From: Bdellovibrionales bacterium
GTDB taxonomy: Bacteria > Bdellovibrionota > UBA1018
Direction of reading: 5' to 3'
Length of the DNA: 64,000 nt
Assembly (NCBI GenBank): GCA_018266355.1
Contig: JAFEAP010000006.1
Location: forward strand, 62,001-126,000
Each line of letters starts with the position of its first letter. Position 1 is the stretch's first letter. Made by a program: the position numbers and the translations under genes. Below the pieces are notes generated by a model. The model searched no databases. It was not told where the DNA came from and was given only the letters and a program-made list of their open reading frames with translations. This document shows positions 34,508 through 43,285 of the stretch, piece by piece.

Positions 34508-35512
34508 ATGGAGCCGGCGCTGCAGACCGCGGAATCCGCGGAAATCCAAAAATCCCTGACTCTCTACGTGACCGAGACGGAGCCTTCGCCGGTCGAGAAG
34601 CGCTCGTTTTGGAAATGGGTCCTCGTCGCCGTTCTCGCCCTCCTCCTTCACGTCGTCGGGTTTTATTTCAGCCCGCACTGGTTCCGCCCGATCCCGCCCC
34701 CGCCGGTCGAAGTCGAGCGCATCGATCCCGCGAAACTCGCGAAACTGAAAAATCAGTGGAAACAGCGCAGCCTCCTCATCGACAAGACGCCGGGCGCGCC
34801 GAAGCAGACCGAGGCCGAGAAGAAGGCGAACGCCCCGACCGACGCGAATTACGAATCCGACCGCGTCCGGAAGGTCGAACACGAAACCCGCGCGCGGGTC
34901 CAAGACATGAACCCCGGCAAATCCGGAAACGCGAAGGACCGCGAGAGCGCGAAGAAACGACCCGCGAATCCGGCGAAGCAAACGAAGATCCCGCTCGCGA
35001 ACCTCTCGAACTTCAAGGGCCTCCCCGTCCCCGGGCCTCGCCCCGAGGAACGCACGGCCGAAGAGGAAACGCGGGGGCGTCCCGGCGAGACCTCCGATCA
35101 GTTTCTCGGCGATCGCACCGTTCCCGAGGGCGCCGAGAACATGCTGAATACCGCCGAGAGCGTCTTCTACTCGTTTTACTCGCGCATGTACGAGCAGATC
35201 GGACCGCTCTGGCAGTCGACGGTTTCCGAACGCGTGTATCGGAAGCGCCCGCCCCCCGGCGAATACGTCACGTTCGCGGACGTGATTTTCGACGCCGACG
35301 GGAACTTCGAGGAAGCGCGCATCGAACGGAGCTCGGGCATCGAGGAGTTCGACACGGCGATCCCCGCGGCTTGGCGCCGCATTCCCCGTTTCCCGAATCC
35401 GCCGCGCGGACTCCTCCAAGCCGACGGGAAGATCCACATGGGATGGTCGTTCACCGTCCGTATCGTCGAAGGCGCGCCTTTCCAGTACCTACCGCCCGAG
35501 CGGTCGTATTGA
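34508..35512 (+). CDS. TonB-like energy transducer / TonB C-terminal domain protein
   Basis: 334 residues. A single membrane helix at about 36-55, followed by Pro-Ile-Pro-Pro-Pro-Pro-Val-Glu, as in TonB. A long Lys/Glu/Ala/Pro-rich periplasmic linker (about 70-200) can span the periplasm. The last 110 residues resemble a TonB/TolA C-terminal domain: Val-Thr-Phe-Ala-Asp-Val-x-Phe-Asp-Ala-Asp-Gly-Asn, Glu-Arg-Ser-Ser-Gly-x-x-Glu-Phe-Asp-x-Ala, then Phe-Pro-Asn-Pro-Pro. It probably links the proton motive force to an outer-membrane receptor, but ExbB/ExbD genes are not nearby, so it could also be a TolA-like structural protein. The ATG start lacks a clear ribosome binding site. Confidence 0.75.
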   Translation: MEPALQTAESAEIQKSLTLYVTETEPSPVEKRSFWKWVLVAVLALLLHVVGFYFSPHWFRPIPPPPVEVERIDPAKLAKLKNQWKQRSLLIDKTPGAPKQTEAEKKANAPTDANYESDRVRKVEHETRARVQDMNPGKSGNAKDRESAKKRPANPAKQTKIPLANLSNFKGLPVPGPRPEERTAEEETRGRPGETSDQFLGDRTVPEGAENMLNTAESVFYSFYSRMYEQIGPLWQSTVSERVYRKRPPPGEYVTFADVIFDADGNFEEARIERSSGIEEFDTAIPAAWRRIPRFPNPPRGLLQADGKIHMGWSFTVRIVEGAPFQYLPPERSY

Positions 35513-35518
35513 ACGAAA

Positions 35519-36328
35519 TCAGTTCGCCGGACCGATCGTCCTCTGCGCGTAGAGGAGCGCCACGAACGCGAGCGCGGCGAGCAGGAACCAGACGAGGTTC
35601 TCGCGCCGGGAAAAAAAGAGTCCGAGCGCTTCGAAAAGCGTGAGATCGGCCGGTAGGTTTCCCGACTGGAGCCGCCCCTTGCGGACGGCGCGGCGGAGGC
35701 TGTTTCCGATCGCGTCGGTCTCGGCGCCGGTCGCGACGGGGACCCACTTCTCGACCGCGTAGTAAAACTCGCGGGTGCGCGCGAGCGCGCGGCGGCAGTC
35801 TTCGCAGACCGCCGTGTGGTTCTGCAGGAATGAAAGTTCGGCGGAGCCCATCTCGTCGTCGAGGAGCTTCTGGGTCCACGGCGCGGCGGGATTGAATTCC
35901 GGGCATGCGCTTTTCAGCCGAGACGAACCGGTGGGGTGCGGCGCCTGGAGGCGAACCTCGGGCGACGAGGCGATCTGGGAACGCGCGGACCAGGCGATCG
36001 TCTGCACTTCTTCGGGCGTCGCCCCGATCAGCCGTGCGAGACGGCGGTAAGAGACACGTCCCGAATGAAGGAGGAAAAGCGCGAAGCGCTCTTTCGGCGA
36101 AAGTCGGAAAAACGGGTTCTCGACGCGGGCCGCGCCGGTGCGCGTGCCGTCGCGCTCGGCCTGGTGAAGCATGAGCGAGAGCGCCTTTTCGAGGAAGCTT
36201 TCCTCGGTCGCGTCGTCGAGCGTCGAAATGGCGGCGACCGTCTCGATCGAGCGCGACTCCGCCATCGCGGGATTCGCGTAAAGGGCTCGGCCAAGCTTCG
36301 AAATGAGGGTTAAATCCTCGGTCCGCAT
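35519..36328 (-). CDS. Sigma-region-4-like HTH fused to anti-sigma zinc finger and membrane helix
   Basis: 269 residues. Residues about 76-120 read as a sigma-70 region 4 helix-turn-helix: Leu-Ser-Pro-Lys-Glu-Arg-Phe-Ala-Leu-Phe-Leu, then Tyr-Arg-Arg-Leu-Ala-Arg-Leu-Ile-Gly and Glu-Glu-Val. Residues 142-178 match the zinc-binding anti-sigma domain zf-HC2: Cys142, His171, Cys175 and Cys178 (His-x3-Cys-x2-Cys). A single membrane helix is at about 245-261 with a short tail. Sigma region 2 is missing, so it is not a complete sigma factor. It may act as a membrane-tied regulator that holds a sigma factor or DNA. It overlaps nothing, is convergent with the TonB-like gene and has only a weak ribosome binding site. 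Confidence 0.65.
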   Translation of the reverse strand: MRTEDLTLISKLGRALYANPAMAESRSIETVAAISTLDDATEESFLEKALSLMLHQAERDGTRTGAARVENPFFRLSPKERFALFLLHSGRVSYRRLARLIGATPEEVQTIAWSARSQIASSPEVRLQAPHPTGSSRLKSACPEFNPAAPWTQKLLDDEMGSAELSFLQNHTAVCEDCRRALARTREFYYAVEKWVPVATGAETDAIGNSLRRAVRKGRLQSGNLPADLTLFEALGLFFSRRENLVWFLLAALAFVALLYAQRTIGPAN

Positions 36329-36452
36329 CGCTCCCTAGTCTATCCCGGGGCTTCCGCCAATTTCAACTCGCTGCTTCTAAAAGTCGGTTTAGGACGATCC
36401 GTAGCGGAAATAGCCTTGATTTCAGGGGGTTCTCCGTCGTCTTATTCCCCCT

Positions 36453-37559
36453 ATGCGCTACGTCCGAATGCCGATCGAGATCGAGTCGCCCGAACAGATG
36501 GGCTACGACAACGTGAAATTCAACCTCACCGAAAGCTCCTTTCGGGACGCCGTCCTCGGGGATTTGGACCTCGATCTTTCGAAGCTCGTACTCTGTTACG
36601 GGGACCACCTCGGGCTCAAGCCCCTCCGCGAACTTCTCGCGAAGGAATACGGAGTGAAAGCGGACGACGTCCTCCTGACCGTCGGCGCGGCGCACGCGCT
36701 CTTTCTCATCTCGACCTCGTTCCTCGAAAAGGGCGACCGGCTCCTCGTCGAACGGCCGAACTACGCGACGAACATCGAGACCCCGCGCGCGATCGGCGCC
36801 GCGATCGACTTCTACGAACTGACCTTCGAGGACGGCTACCGTCTCGATGTCGAAAAATTCGCCGCGATGATCCGTCCGGAGACGAAGCTCGTTTCCGTGA
36901 CGACGCCGCATAACCCGACCGGCGTCGTGCTGCCGGAGGCGGACCTCCGGAAACTCGTCGAGATCACCGGGAAGAAGGGCGTCACCCTGCTCGTCGACGA
37001 AACCTACCGGGACATGGCGTTCGGGAAGCCGACGCCGTTCGCGGCCACGCTCGGCCGCCACGTGATCTCGGTCTGCTCGCTCTCGAAGACGTACGGACTG
37101 CCGGGCATCCGCCTCGGGTGGCTCGTCTCGACGGACCCGAAGCGCATGGAAACGCTGCTCGCGGCGAAGGAACAAAGCGTGATCGCGGGCTCGGTCGTCG
37201 ACGAGACGATCGCCCTCGAGTACCTGAAAACGCGCGCGAAGCATTTTCCCGCGATCCAAGCGAAGATCCGGGAACACCACCGGATCCTCGAGGCGTTCTA
37301 CGCCGAGGAAAAACGCCTCGAACGCGTGCCGACCGAAGGCGGTGTCGTGAGCTTCCCGCGGATTCGCAAGGACGCCGGCGTGGACGTCGAGAAATTTTAC
37401 GAGTGCCTGAACGGCAAGTACCGGACGTTCGTCGGCCCCGGCCACTGGTTCGAGCAGGAACGCCGCTCGATGCGGATCGGTTTCGGATGGCCGACGACCG
37501 AGGAACTTCGAGGAGGGCTCGCGAATCTTTCGAAAGCGCTCGGCGAGGCGAAAGCGTGA
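36453..37559 (+). CDS. PLP-dependent aminotransferase (class I/II)
   Basis: 368 residues, short for class I. Cofactor residues present: Asn154 (His-Asn-Pro-Thr-Gly), Asp182 and Tyr185 (Asp-Glu-Thr-Tyr) and Lys212 (Ser-Leu-Ser-Lys-Thr-Tyr-Gly-Leu-Pro-Gly-Ile-Arg). The C-terminal Arg (Met-Arg-Ile-Gly-Phe) that binds the substrate carboxylate is also there. The pattern near Lys212 is that of the MalY/PatB and HisC-like groups, so the substrate could be cystathionine, histidinol phosphate or another amino acid; I cannot decide. It is translationally coupled to the downstream exporter gene (GTGA), which hints at a linked pathway such as making and exporting a product. Confidence 0.82.
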   Translation: MRYVRMPIEIESPEQMGYDNVKFNLTESSFRDAVLGDLDLDLSKLVLCYGDHLGLKPLRELLAKEYGVKADDVLLTVGAAHALFLISTSFLEKGDRLLVERPNYATNIETPRAIGAAIDFYELTFEDGYRLDVEKFAAMIRPETKLVSVTTPHNPTGVVLPEADLRKLVEITGKKGVTLLVDETYRDMAFGKPTPFAATLGRHVISVCSLSKTYGLPGIRLGWLVSTDPKRMETLLAAKEQSVIAGSVVDETIALEYLKTRAKHFPAIQAKIREHHRILEAFYAEEKRLERVPTEGGVVSFPRIRKDAGVDVEKFYECLNGKYRTFVGPGHWFEQERRSMRIGFGWPTTEELRGGLANLSKALGEAKA

Positions 37560-38623
37560 ACGGGCCGACTCCGATCGATTTCCCGTTCCGCACTTACTTG
37601 AAAGTCCTTTTCGCCGCGTTCGCGGTGTTCGTGTTCTTGAAGATCGCGAACCTCCTCCTCCTCGTCGGCCTCGCGATCCTGATCGCGACGACGCTCTATC
37701 CGATCGAGGGATGGCTCGTCCGCAAGGGCGTCCCGCGCACGCTCGCGTTCATCGCCCTCGCCCTCGCGACGATCGGGGTTTTCGCGACCTTCCTCTTCGT
37801 GCTCCTACCGATGGTCGCCGACCAGTTCGGGGCGATCCCGGAGAAGATCGGCCCGGTCATCCACGACCTCGGCGCGAAGATTCCCGACGAGGAAATGCGC
37901 GCGAAGTTCGAGAGCTTCCTGAAGGACCCGCCGAAGGCCGTGGGCGATCTGCCCGCGAAACTCGTCGCGATCAGCACCTCCCTCATGGGCGCTCTCTTCA
38001 GCGTCGGGCTCATGCTCGTGATGGCGCTTTATTTTCTCGCCGACGGAAAGAAAACCTATCGGTGGCTCCGGGCCTTCGCGTCCGCGCCGAACCAGAAGAA
38101 GCTCGACCAAACCGCCGACGAGGTCTCGAAGATCGTGACCGCCTACGTCGCCGGTCAGCTGATCACCTCGGCTCTGGTCGCCGTTTTCGTCTACGCGCTT
38201 CTCTCGCTCTCGAAAGTCCCGGCGGCCCTCGCGCTCGCGGTGCTCGCGGCCGTTTTCGACATCCTGCCGATGATCGGATTCCTCGTCTCGCTCGCCGCGG
38301 CCGGATTGATCGCGCTCACCGTTTCGAGCTCGACCGCGCTCGTCGTCCTCGCCGCTTTCGTCGGCTATCACTTCCTCGAAAACTACGTGATCGTGCCCTG
38401 GATTTACGGGAATCGGATGCGACTCTCCGGTCTCGTCGTGCTTCTTTCCTTGACCGTCGCGGTCGAAGTCGGCGGCGTCCTCGCGGGCATCCTGATCCTG
38501 CCCGTCATCGCGGCCTATCCCGTCGTCGAAAAAATCTGGCTCGGGAAGTGGCTCGGCGCCCGCACCCTCGCCGATCACGCGAAACTCGAAGCGAGCGCCG
38601 ATCCGAAACCCTCCACCGACTGA
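37556..38623 (+). CDS. AI-2E (PerM) family transporter
   Basis: 355 residues. The layout is that of the family: two or three N-terminal membrane helices, a central amphipathic stretch of about 90 residues outside the membrane, then helices at about 150-170 and four more from 205 to 340. It includes Tyr-His-Phe-Leu-Glu-Asn-Tyr-Val-Ile-Val-Pro and a Pro-rich last helix (Ile-Leu-Pro-Val-Ile-Ala). Some members export autoinducer-2, others are Na+/H+ antiporters or have unknown cargo. The start is GTG 37556, overlapping the aminotransferase TGA; a long out-of-frame extension upstream is shadow. A strong terminator follows. Confidence 0.85.
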   Translation: MNGPTPIDFPFRTYLKVLFAAFAVFVFLKIANLLLLVGLAILIATTLYPIEGWLVRKGVPRTLAFIALALATIGVFATFLFVLLPMVADQFGAIPEKIGPVIHDLGAKIPDEEMRAKFESFLKDPPKAVGDLPAKLVAISTSLMGALFSVGLMLVMALYFLADGKKTYRWLRAFASAPNQKKLDQTADEVSKIVTAYVAGQLITSALVAVFVYALLSLSKVPAALALAVLAAVFDILPMIGFLVSLAAAGLIALTVSSSTALVVLAAFVGYHFLENYVIVPWIYGNRMRLSGLVVLLSLTVAVEVGGVLAGILILPVIAAYPVVEKIWLGKWLGARTLADHAKLEASADPKPSTD

Positions 38624-38664
38624 TCGGAAACGCCGTCGCGAATGCTCGACGAAATCCACCCGGC

Positions 38665-38698
38665 CCCCGCGGAACTTTCGCGGTGGTTTTTTTCTTTT
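38665..38698 (+). terminator. Intrinsic terminator after the AI-2E-family gene
   Basis: A GC-rich stem, CCGCG (38667-38671) with CGCGG (38679-38683), extended by CC/GG pairs outside one mismatch, is followed by seven T (38687-38693), a C and four more T. It is the clearest rho-independent terminator in the window. Confidence 0.85.
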
Positions 38699-38740
38699 AG
38701 TTTCGAGCAGTTAAATTCCGCCAAGGCGAGGGACGAATAC

Positions 38741-38770
38741 TTGACGCAATGCGTCTAGTTCAGGTAAAAC
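38741..38770 (+). promoter_or_regulatory. Candidate promoter of the first trypsin-like gene
   Basis: TTGACG at 38741 and TAAAAC at 38765 are 18 nt apart. The -10 ends 8 nt before the ATG at 38779. The upstream in-frame ATG at 38749 would lie within the promoter, which favours the later start. Confidence 0.5.
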
Positions 38771-38778
38771 CCTCCCGC

Positions 38779-39663
38779 ATGTCCGCCCTCCGCTCTCCTT
38801 ATTCTCTGCGCGCCCTTGCCGCCCTCGCGCTCGCCGTCCTCGCGAGCGGCGCTTCCGCGCGCTCGAGAATCATCGACGGAACCGACGTCCCGGCCGGCCA
38901 GTATCCCGAAGTGTTCGCGATCGCCCAGTCGCTCGATGAAGCGACGCTCGTGCAGACGCTTTGCACCGCCGTCCTCGTCCATCCCCAAGTTCTCCTCACC
39001 GCCGCCCATTGCCTGCCCGAGGATCCGAGCCGACCGGTGACCGTGATCGCGGGCCCGGACGCGCGCGCACCGCTCGCGACCTACGCCTCCGCACGCACGG
39101 CGCGGAACCGCGCCTACTTCACCACCCAAAGCGACATCCAAGCGACCGGCTACGACCTCGGCGTCGTCGTCCTCGAAAAACCGATGCCGGGCGCGGACGC
39201 CGAAACCGGCGCGGGACTCGCGAAACTCGCTTCGATCGCGGATGGCGCCATCGTCGAAACGCTCCATCGCGACGGCGCGATCGTCGTCGGATACGGCGGA
39301 AAGAACACGGCCTACACGGACGCTTCGACCGGCACGAAACGCTCGGCGACGGCGAAAGTCCTCGAAATCAGCACCTACGCGTTTTCCACCTCCGGTCCGT
39401 CCGCGGCGGTCTCTCGCGGCGATAGCGGCGGGCCCGCCTACGTCGTCGACGCGACGGGTGAGCTCCGTTTGATCGGCATCGCGAGCGGCGTGCCGAAGAG
39501 CCGTCGCCTGGACGTCGCCGGCCTCCCCGGCCTCTCGCTCTACGCTTCGATGCGCTCGGAGCTCGCGTGTTGGGTCGAGAAAGCGTCCGGATTCCCCCTC
39601 CCTTCCCTCCCGGGCTCGCGCGGTTGCGAACCGGAAACGATTTCTTTCGGCGCCCTCAACTAA
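38779..39663 (+). CDS. Secreted trypsin-like serine protease (S1)
   Basis: 294 residues from ATG 38779; this start gives a standard signal peptide (Ala/Leu-rich, ending Gly-Ala-Ser-Ala) followed at once by Arg-Ile-Ile-Asp-Gly, the S1 activation-type N terminus. Catalytic His is in Leu-Thr-Ala-Ala-His-Cys, Asp in Gly-Tyr-Asp-Leu-Gly, and Ser in Arg-Gly-Asp-Ser-Gly-Gly-Pro. It should be secreted and may work in prey or polymer breakdown or be self-processed. It has no ribosome binding site, in agreement with a leaderless mRNA. A second S1 protease follows 12 nt later. Confidence 0.9.
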   Translation: MSALRSPYSLRALAALALAVLASGASARSRIIDGTDVPAGQYPEVFAIAQSLDEATLVQTLCTAVLVHPQVLLTAAHCLPEDPSRPVTVIAGPDARAPLATYASARTARNRAYFTTQSDIQATGYDLGVVVLEKPMPGADAETGAGLAKLASIADGAIVETLHRDGAIVVGYGGKNTAYTDASTGTKRSATAKVLEISTYAFSTSGPSAAVSRGDSGGPAYVVDATGELRLIGIASGVPKSRRLDVAGLPGLSLYASMRSELACWVEKASGFPLPSLPGSRGCEPETISFGALN

Positions 39664-39675
39664 AGGAACGAAACC

Positions 39676-40626
39676 ATGGTCCGCATCAACCTTCGCCGCC
39701 AGAACCCCTCGAAAAGGTCTCCTTGGATTTTCCGGGCGTCGCTTCTCCTCTCGGTGCTCCTCCTCGGGCACCTCTCCGGCGCACACGAGATGATCATCGG
39801 AGGCGAGATCGCGAAAGTCGCGGAGTTTCCCGGCGTCGTCCTCCTAAAAATGAGCGAGAGCGGCGGCGTCGGCGCGATGGGATGGGAAGGCTCGTGTACC
39901 GGATTCCTCGTCCATCCGAAGCTGATCCTCACCGCGGCCCATTGTCTCCAAGGACATACCCATATCGATTCGATCTCGAACGGCGTGAAGGGATCCGGCA
40001 AGGACAGCGCAAAATTCCGCGAAGACGAAATCAACAGTCGCCCGGACTTCGTGCTGCCTTCGTCCGACCGTACGGATGCCCAGCGCAAGGAAGCCGCTTC
40101 GAAAGATATCGGCTACGTCGTTCTCCGCGAGGAAATTCCGGCCGACGTCATCGCGCCGATCGAGATCTACGTTACCTCGGATTCCCCGTCGATGAATCGG
40201 CTCGCGAACCTCGATGCCACGCTCGTCGGTTACGGCGCGACCCGCTGGGAAAAATCCGGAAATTACGAAGGCGCGTCGACCGGTACGAAGAAAATCGGCC
40301 ATAAGAAGATCACCGATTTCGAGAACGGCTTCATTCGCCTCGCCGGAGCCGAAGGCGGGGCCCTCCCCGGCGACAGCGGCGGCCCGATCCTCGCCACGAT
40401 CGACGGGAAACTGAAAGTCGTCGCGTTGAACCACGGCATGACCCCGGAACAGAAACAAAAGACGGACAAGCACGGCAATCCGAAATTCGACAAAAAAGGC
40501 GCTCCGATCATGGAGCTCACCGGAAACTACGGAGCGACGATCGGCACGATGCTGACGAAAGACAACCTTTGCTGGGTCGAGCGCACGGCGAAGATCGACC
40601 TCCCGGGAGTCGAATGCGCGAATTGA
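39676..40626 (+). CDS. Secreted trypsin-like serine protease (S1), second copy
   Basis: 316 residues. Signal peptide with a long basic start and a Leu-rich core, cleaved near Leu-Ser-Gly-Ala; then Glu-Met-Ile-Ile-Gly-Gly-Glu, the S1 N terminus. The triad is intact: His in Leu-Thr-Ala-Ala-His-Cys, Asp in Lys-Asp-Ile-Gly-Tyr, Ser in Pro-Gly-Asp-Ser-Gly-Gly-Pro. Compared with the first copy it has a charged insert before the Asp strand and a Lys-rich loop after the Ser, so specificities probably differ. Good ribosome binding site (AAAGGA). It ends in Trp-Val-Glu-plus-Cys like its neighbour, which supports origin by duplication. Confidence 0.9.
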   Translation: MVRINLRRQNPSKRSPWIFRASLLLSVLLLGHLSGAHEMIIGGEIAKVAEFPGVVLLKMSESGGVGAMGWEGSCTGFLVHPKLILTAAHCLQGHTHIDSISNGVKGSGKDSAKFREDEINSRPDFVLPSSDRTDAQRKEAASKDIGYVVLREEIPADVIAPIEIYVTSDSPSMNRLANLDATLVGYGATRWEKSGNYEGASTGTKKIGHKKITDFENGFIRLAGAEGGALPGDSGGPILATIDGKLKVVALNHGMTPEQKQKTDKHGNPKFDKKGAPIMELTGNYGATIGTMLTKDNLCWVERTAKIDLPGVECAN

Positions 40627-41426
40627 GCCGCTCCTTCATCCGAATCGGCGCCGTTTTCCTGCTCCTCTCGGGGTCGGGATGCGGGAAGCTTTTCGAGAAC
40701 AACACCGAGGGCACGACCCTCGGCCAGACCGACGCGATCGAAGGCGCCGGCGTCTCCGCGGCCGCGTCCGTGACGATCACCCCGACCGGGAAAGATCTCG
40801 CGATCCTGAGCGTGAGCTCGATCGGTTCGGTCCAAACCGCGACCGCGCACGTCGCGACGAACGACGTCGTTTTCCACCTCACCCTCCGCTCGGAGAACGA
40901 CGGCGACTCGGAAATCCACCTCCAGGAACTCGCGCGGTCCCAACCCACGAGCGGCGTCGTCTCGCTCGACAGCGCCCTCGGTTGCCGCTACCGGATCGCC
41001 GACAAGGGCACTCCGAAGGCGCGCCTTTCCTCGGTGAACGGATCCTGCGTGAGCGCCGTCACCGTCGACCTGCCCGACCACGATATCCCCCGCGCGTTCC
41101 TCGGCACGACTCCGCTCTTTTCGGGTGAGATCGCGCTCGACGATTTGAAGGCCGTTTACGCCGCCGCGGGCTTTAGTCCGAACCTCGTCCCGCTCCTGAA
41201 GACCTACGTCGCCCGCCTCGAGGACGGAGCGAAGCCGCTCTCCGTCGCGGACGTCGCCGCGTTCCTCCCGCAGCTCGCCGACGACGCGAGACGGATCGAA
41301 GGGATCGCCGCGGTCGCCGCGCGCGTCTCCGATCCGGAAAACGCCGAAGGACTCCCGAAAGACGCGTTCACGACGGCCGCGAACCGCGACCGCGCGGTGA
41401 AGATCCTCTCCGCGTTCGCGAATTAG
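40614..41426 (+). CDS. Lipoprotein of unknown function
   Basis: 270 residues from ATG 40614, chosen for its GGGAG ribosome binding site 5 nt upstream and for giving a lipoprotein signal; it overlaps the protease stop by 13 nt. The lipobox is unusual (Ser-Gly-Ser-Gly-Cys). The mature part begins Gly-Lys-Leu-Phe-Glu-Asn-Asn-Thr-Glu-Gly, has a beta-rich first half with two Cys and a helical second half. It matches no family I know. The operon position suggests it is co-produced with the two trypsin-like proteases and could be a surface partner or inhibitor. Confidence 0.65.
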   Translation: MRELSRSFIRIGAVFLLLSGSGCGKLFENNTEGTTLGQTDAIEGAGVSAAASVTITPTGKDLAILSVSSIGSVQTATAHVATNDVVFHLTLRSENDGDSEIHLQELARSQPTSGVVSLDSALGCRYRIADKGTPKARLSSVNGSCVSAVTVDLPDHDIPRAFLGTTPLFSGEIALDDLKAVYAAAGFSPNLVPLLKTYVARLEDGAKPLSVADVAAFLPQLADDARRIEGIAAVAARVSDPENAEGLPKDAFTTAANRDRAVKILSAFAN

Positions 41427-41427
41427 G

Positions 41428-43230
41428 CTAATCGCCCGACTTGAGCGAGCGCTTGTCCCGGAGCAGCCGGTGATAGGTGATCGCGAACCGGTGCGCTTCG
41501 TCCCGGACGTGCACGAGGAGTTTGTACGCCTGGGTATGCGGATGGAGCGGAACCGGATTCTTCCGCCCGGGGATGAAGATCCTCTCGAGGGTCGACTCGA
41601 CTTCTTTCTTCCGGAAGTCGCTCTCGGTGCGCGCCTTCGCGAGACCGACGACGGCGACGCCCTGGACGGAGAGTTCCTCGAGGATCACGACTGCTTGGGA
41701 AAGCTGCCCTTTCCCCCCGTCGACGACGACGAGATCCGGAAGGTCCTCGATCTCGCCGTTTTCCCCCCGCGCGCTCCCGGAAAAGCGGCGCCCGAGCACT
41801 TCGCGCATCGTCGCGAAGTCGTTCGCGCCTTCGACCGTGCGGATCTTGTAGCGACGGTAAAGGTTCTTGTTCGGAGCGCCGTCGATGAAGACGACGCGCG
41901 AGGCGACGGCGTCCTCGCCCTGGATGTTCGAGTTGTCGTAGCACTCGATCCGGGTGGGCAGCTTCGGGAGGTGGAGCTTGTCCTGGATTTCCTCGAGCGC
42001 GGCGAGGCCGTGCCCGGTCTCGTTCTTCTTCGCCTGCTCGAGCGCGTGGCGCGCGTTCGTCTTCGCGACGTTCACGAGTTGGCGCTCGACGTCGGTTTCC
42101 GGTACGCGGATCTTCACGCCGAGGGCGCGTTCGAGCAACTCGGGATCGTCGGGCGCGACGGGAAGGAGCGCCTCGCGCGCGGCGAAGACGAGGCCCGGGG
42201 AAAGGATCCCGTCGTCCGTTTCGGCCGCTTTTTCGGCGGCCTTCACGTCGGCCTCGAGCTGGACGTAGTACTGCGCGAGGAAATCGAAGAGCACTTCCGA
42301 GTCGGTCATCGCATCGTCGGAGTTCTGGAGGTTCAGGTGCCGGACGGCGACCATTTTCCCGCCGCGGATCTGGAGGACGACCGCGTGACCGGCGCCCGCG
42401 CCCCGCTCGACCGCGATCACGTCGCGGTTCCGCTCGGCTCCGGCTTCGTCGACGGATTGGGTCGCGGTGACGACGGAGAGGTTCTCGAGGCTATCGCGGT
42501 AAAACGCCGCGTCCTCGTATTCCTCGTGCTCGGCGGCGTCGCGCATCCCGCGTTCGAGTTCGGTCCGAAGCAGGTCGCTCTTGCCTTCGAGGATGCGGAT
42601 CGCCGACTCGATCGATTCGCGGTACGCCTCCTTCGAGATCAGACCCACGCATGGGCCGGTGCACTTCTGCATCTGGTAAAGGATGCAGGGCCGCGAGCGG
42701 TGGCGGAAGGTGTTGTCCGAGCAGTCACGGAGTTTGAACATCTCGATGAGGAGCCGCATGATCGACTTCGCGGAATAACCCGAGGGGAACGGACCGAAGT
42801 ACCGGGCGCCGTCGCGGCGGACGCGGCGGGTCCACTCGATGCGCGGAAATTCGTCGCCGACCTGGATCCGGAGGTAGGGATAAGCTTTGTCATCCTTGAG
42901 GCGAATATTGAACTTCGGTTTGTGCTTCTTGATCAGCGTGCACTCGAGGATGAGCGCTTCGCTCTCGGTCTCCGTCAGAATCACGTCGAACTTCTCGACC
43001 CGGGAGACCATGATCTCGATCCGGGGGATCTCGTGGGCCGCGCCCGATCGGGCGCCCTGGAAGTAGGTCACCAGCCGGTTTTTGAGGTTCTTCGCCTTCC
43101 CGATGTAGAGGATCGCCCCGGAAGCGTCGCGCATGAGATACACGCCCGGATCGGTCGGCGCCGCATGGGCCGACTCGAGCAATTGGACGCGCATCTTTGA
43201 GATCGGATTGGGTGGATCTTGATTTTCCAT
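41428..43230 (-). CDS. uvrC: UvrABC excinuclease subunit C lacking the C-terminal HhH domain
   Basis: 600 residues. UvrC cuts DNA on both sides of a lesion. N-terminal GIY-YIG nuclease: Gly-Val-Tyr plus Leu-Tyr-Ile-Gly-Lys-Ala-Lys. The Cys motif is Cys-x6-Cys... Cys-Thr-Gly-Pro-Cys. The UVR motif that binds UvrB is around residues 218-245, and the RNase H-like nuclease has Glu-Cys-Tyr-Asp-Asn-Ser-Asn-Ile and Val-Val-Val-Asp-Gly-Gly-Lys-Gly-Gln. The protein stops at Arg-Ser-Leu-Lys-Ser-Gly-Asp, just where the (HhH)2 domain normally begins. The stop is 1 nt from the stop of the convergent lipoprotein gene, so there is no room for the missing domain. uvrB is 10 kb away. Confidence 0.95.
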   Translation of the reverse strand: MENQDPPNPISKMRVQLLESAHAAPTDPGVYLMRDASGAILYIGKAKNLKNRLVTYFQGARSGAAHEIPRIEIMVSRVEKFDVILTETESEALILECTLIKKHKPKFNIRLKDDKAYPYLRIQVGDEFPRIEWTRRVRRDGARYFGPFPSGYSAKSIMRLLIEMFKLRDCSDNTFRHRSRPCILYQMQKCTGPCVGLISKEAYRESIESAIRILEGKSDLLRTELERGMRDAAEHEEYEDAAFYRDSLENLSVVTATQSVDEAGAERNRDVIAVERGAGAGHAVVLQIRGGKMVAVRHLNLQNSDDAMTDSEVLFDFLAQYYVQLEADVKAAEKAAETDDGILSPGLVFAAREALLPVAPDDPELLERALGVKIRVPETDVERQLVNVAKTNARHALEQAKKNETGHGLAALEEIQDKLHLPKLPTRIECYDNSNIQGEDAVASRVVFIDGAPNKNLYRRYKIRTVEGANDFATMREVLGRRFSGSARGENGEIEDLPDLVVVDGGKGQLSQAVVILEELSVQGVAVVGLAKARTESDFRKKEVESTLERIFIPGRKNPVPLHPHTQAYKLLVHVRDEAHRFAITYHRLLRDKRSLKSGD

Positions 43231-43256
43231 CGCGGGAACTCGTAAAATCTAAGCTC

Positions 43257-43262
43257 ATTATA
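43257..43262 (-). promoter_or_regulatory. Consensus -10 upstream of uvrC
   Basis: A perfect TATAAT on the minus strand, 26 nt before the uvrC ATG, in the 55-bp gap to the divergent zinc-ribbon gene. No good -35 is seen. There is no LexA-type palindrome that I can recognise. Confidence 0.4.
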
Positions 43263-43285
43263 CGCCAAACAACCGGGGTTCTCGA

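Noticed and set aside
38749..38778. Upstream ATG for the first trypsin-like protease
   Set aside because: The 10 extra residues lie within the predicted promoter and would put a polar stretch before a normal signal peptide.
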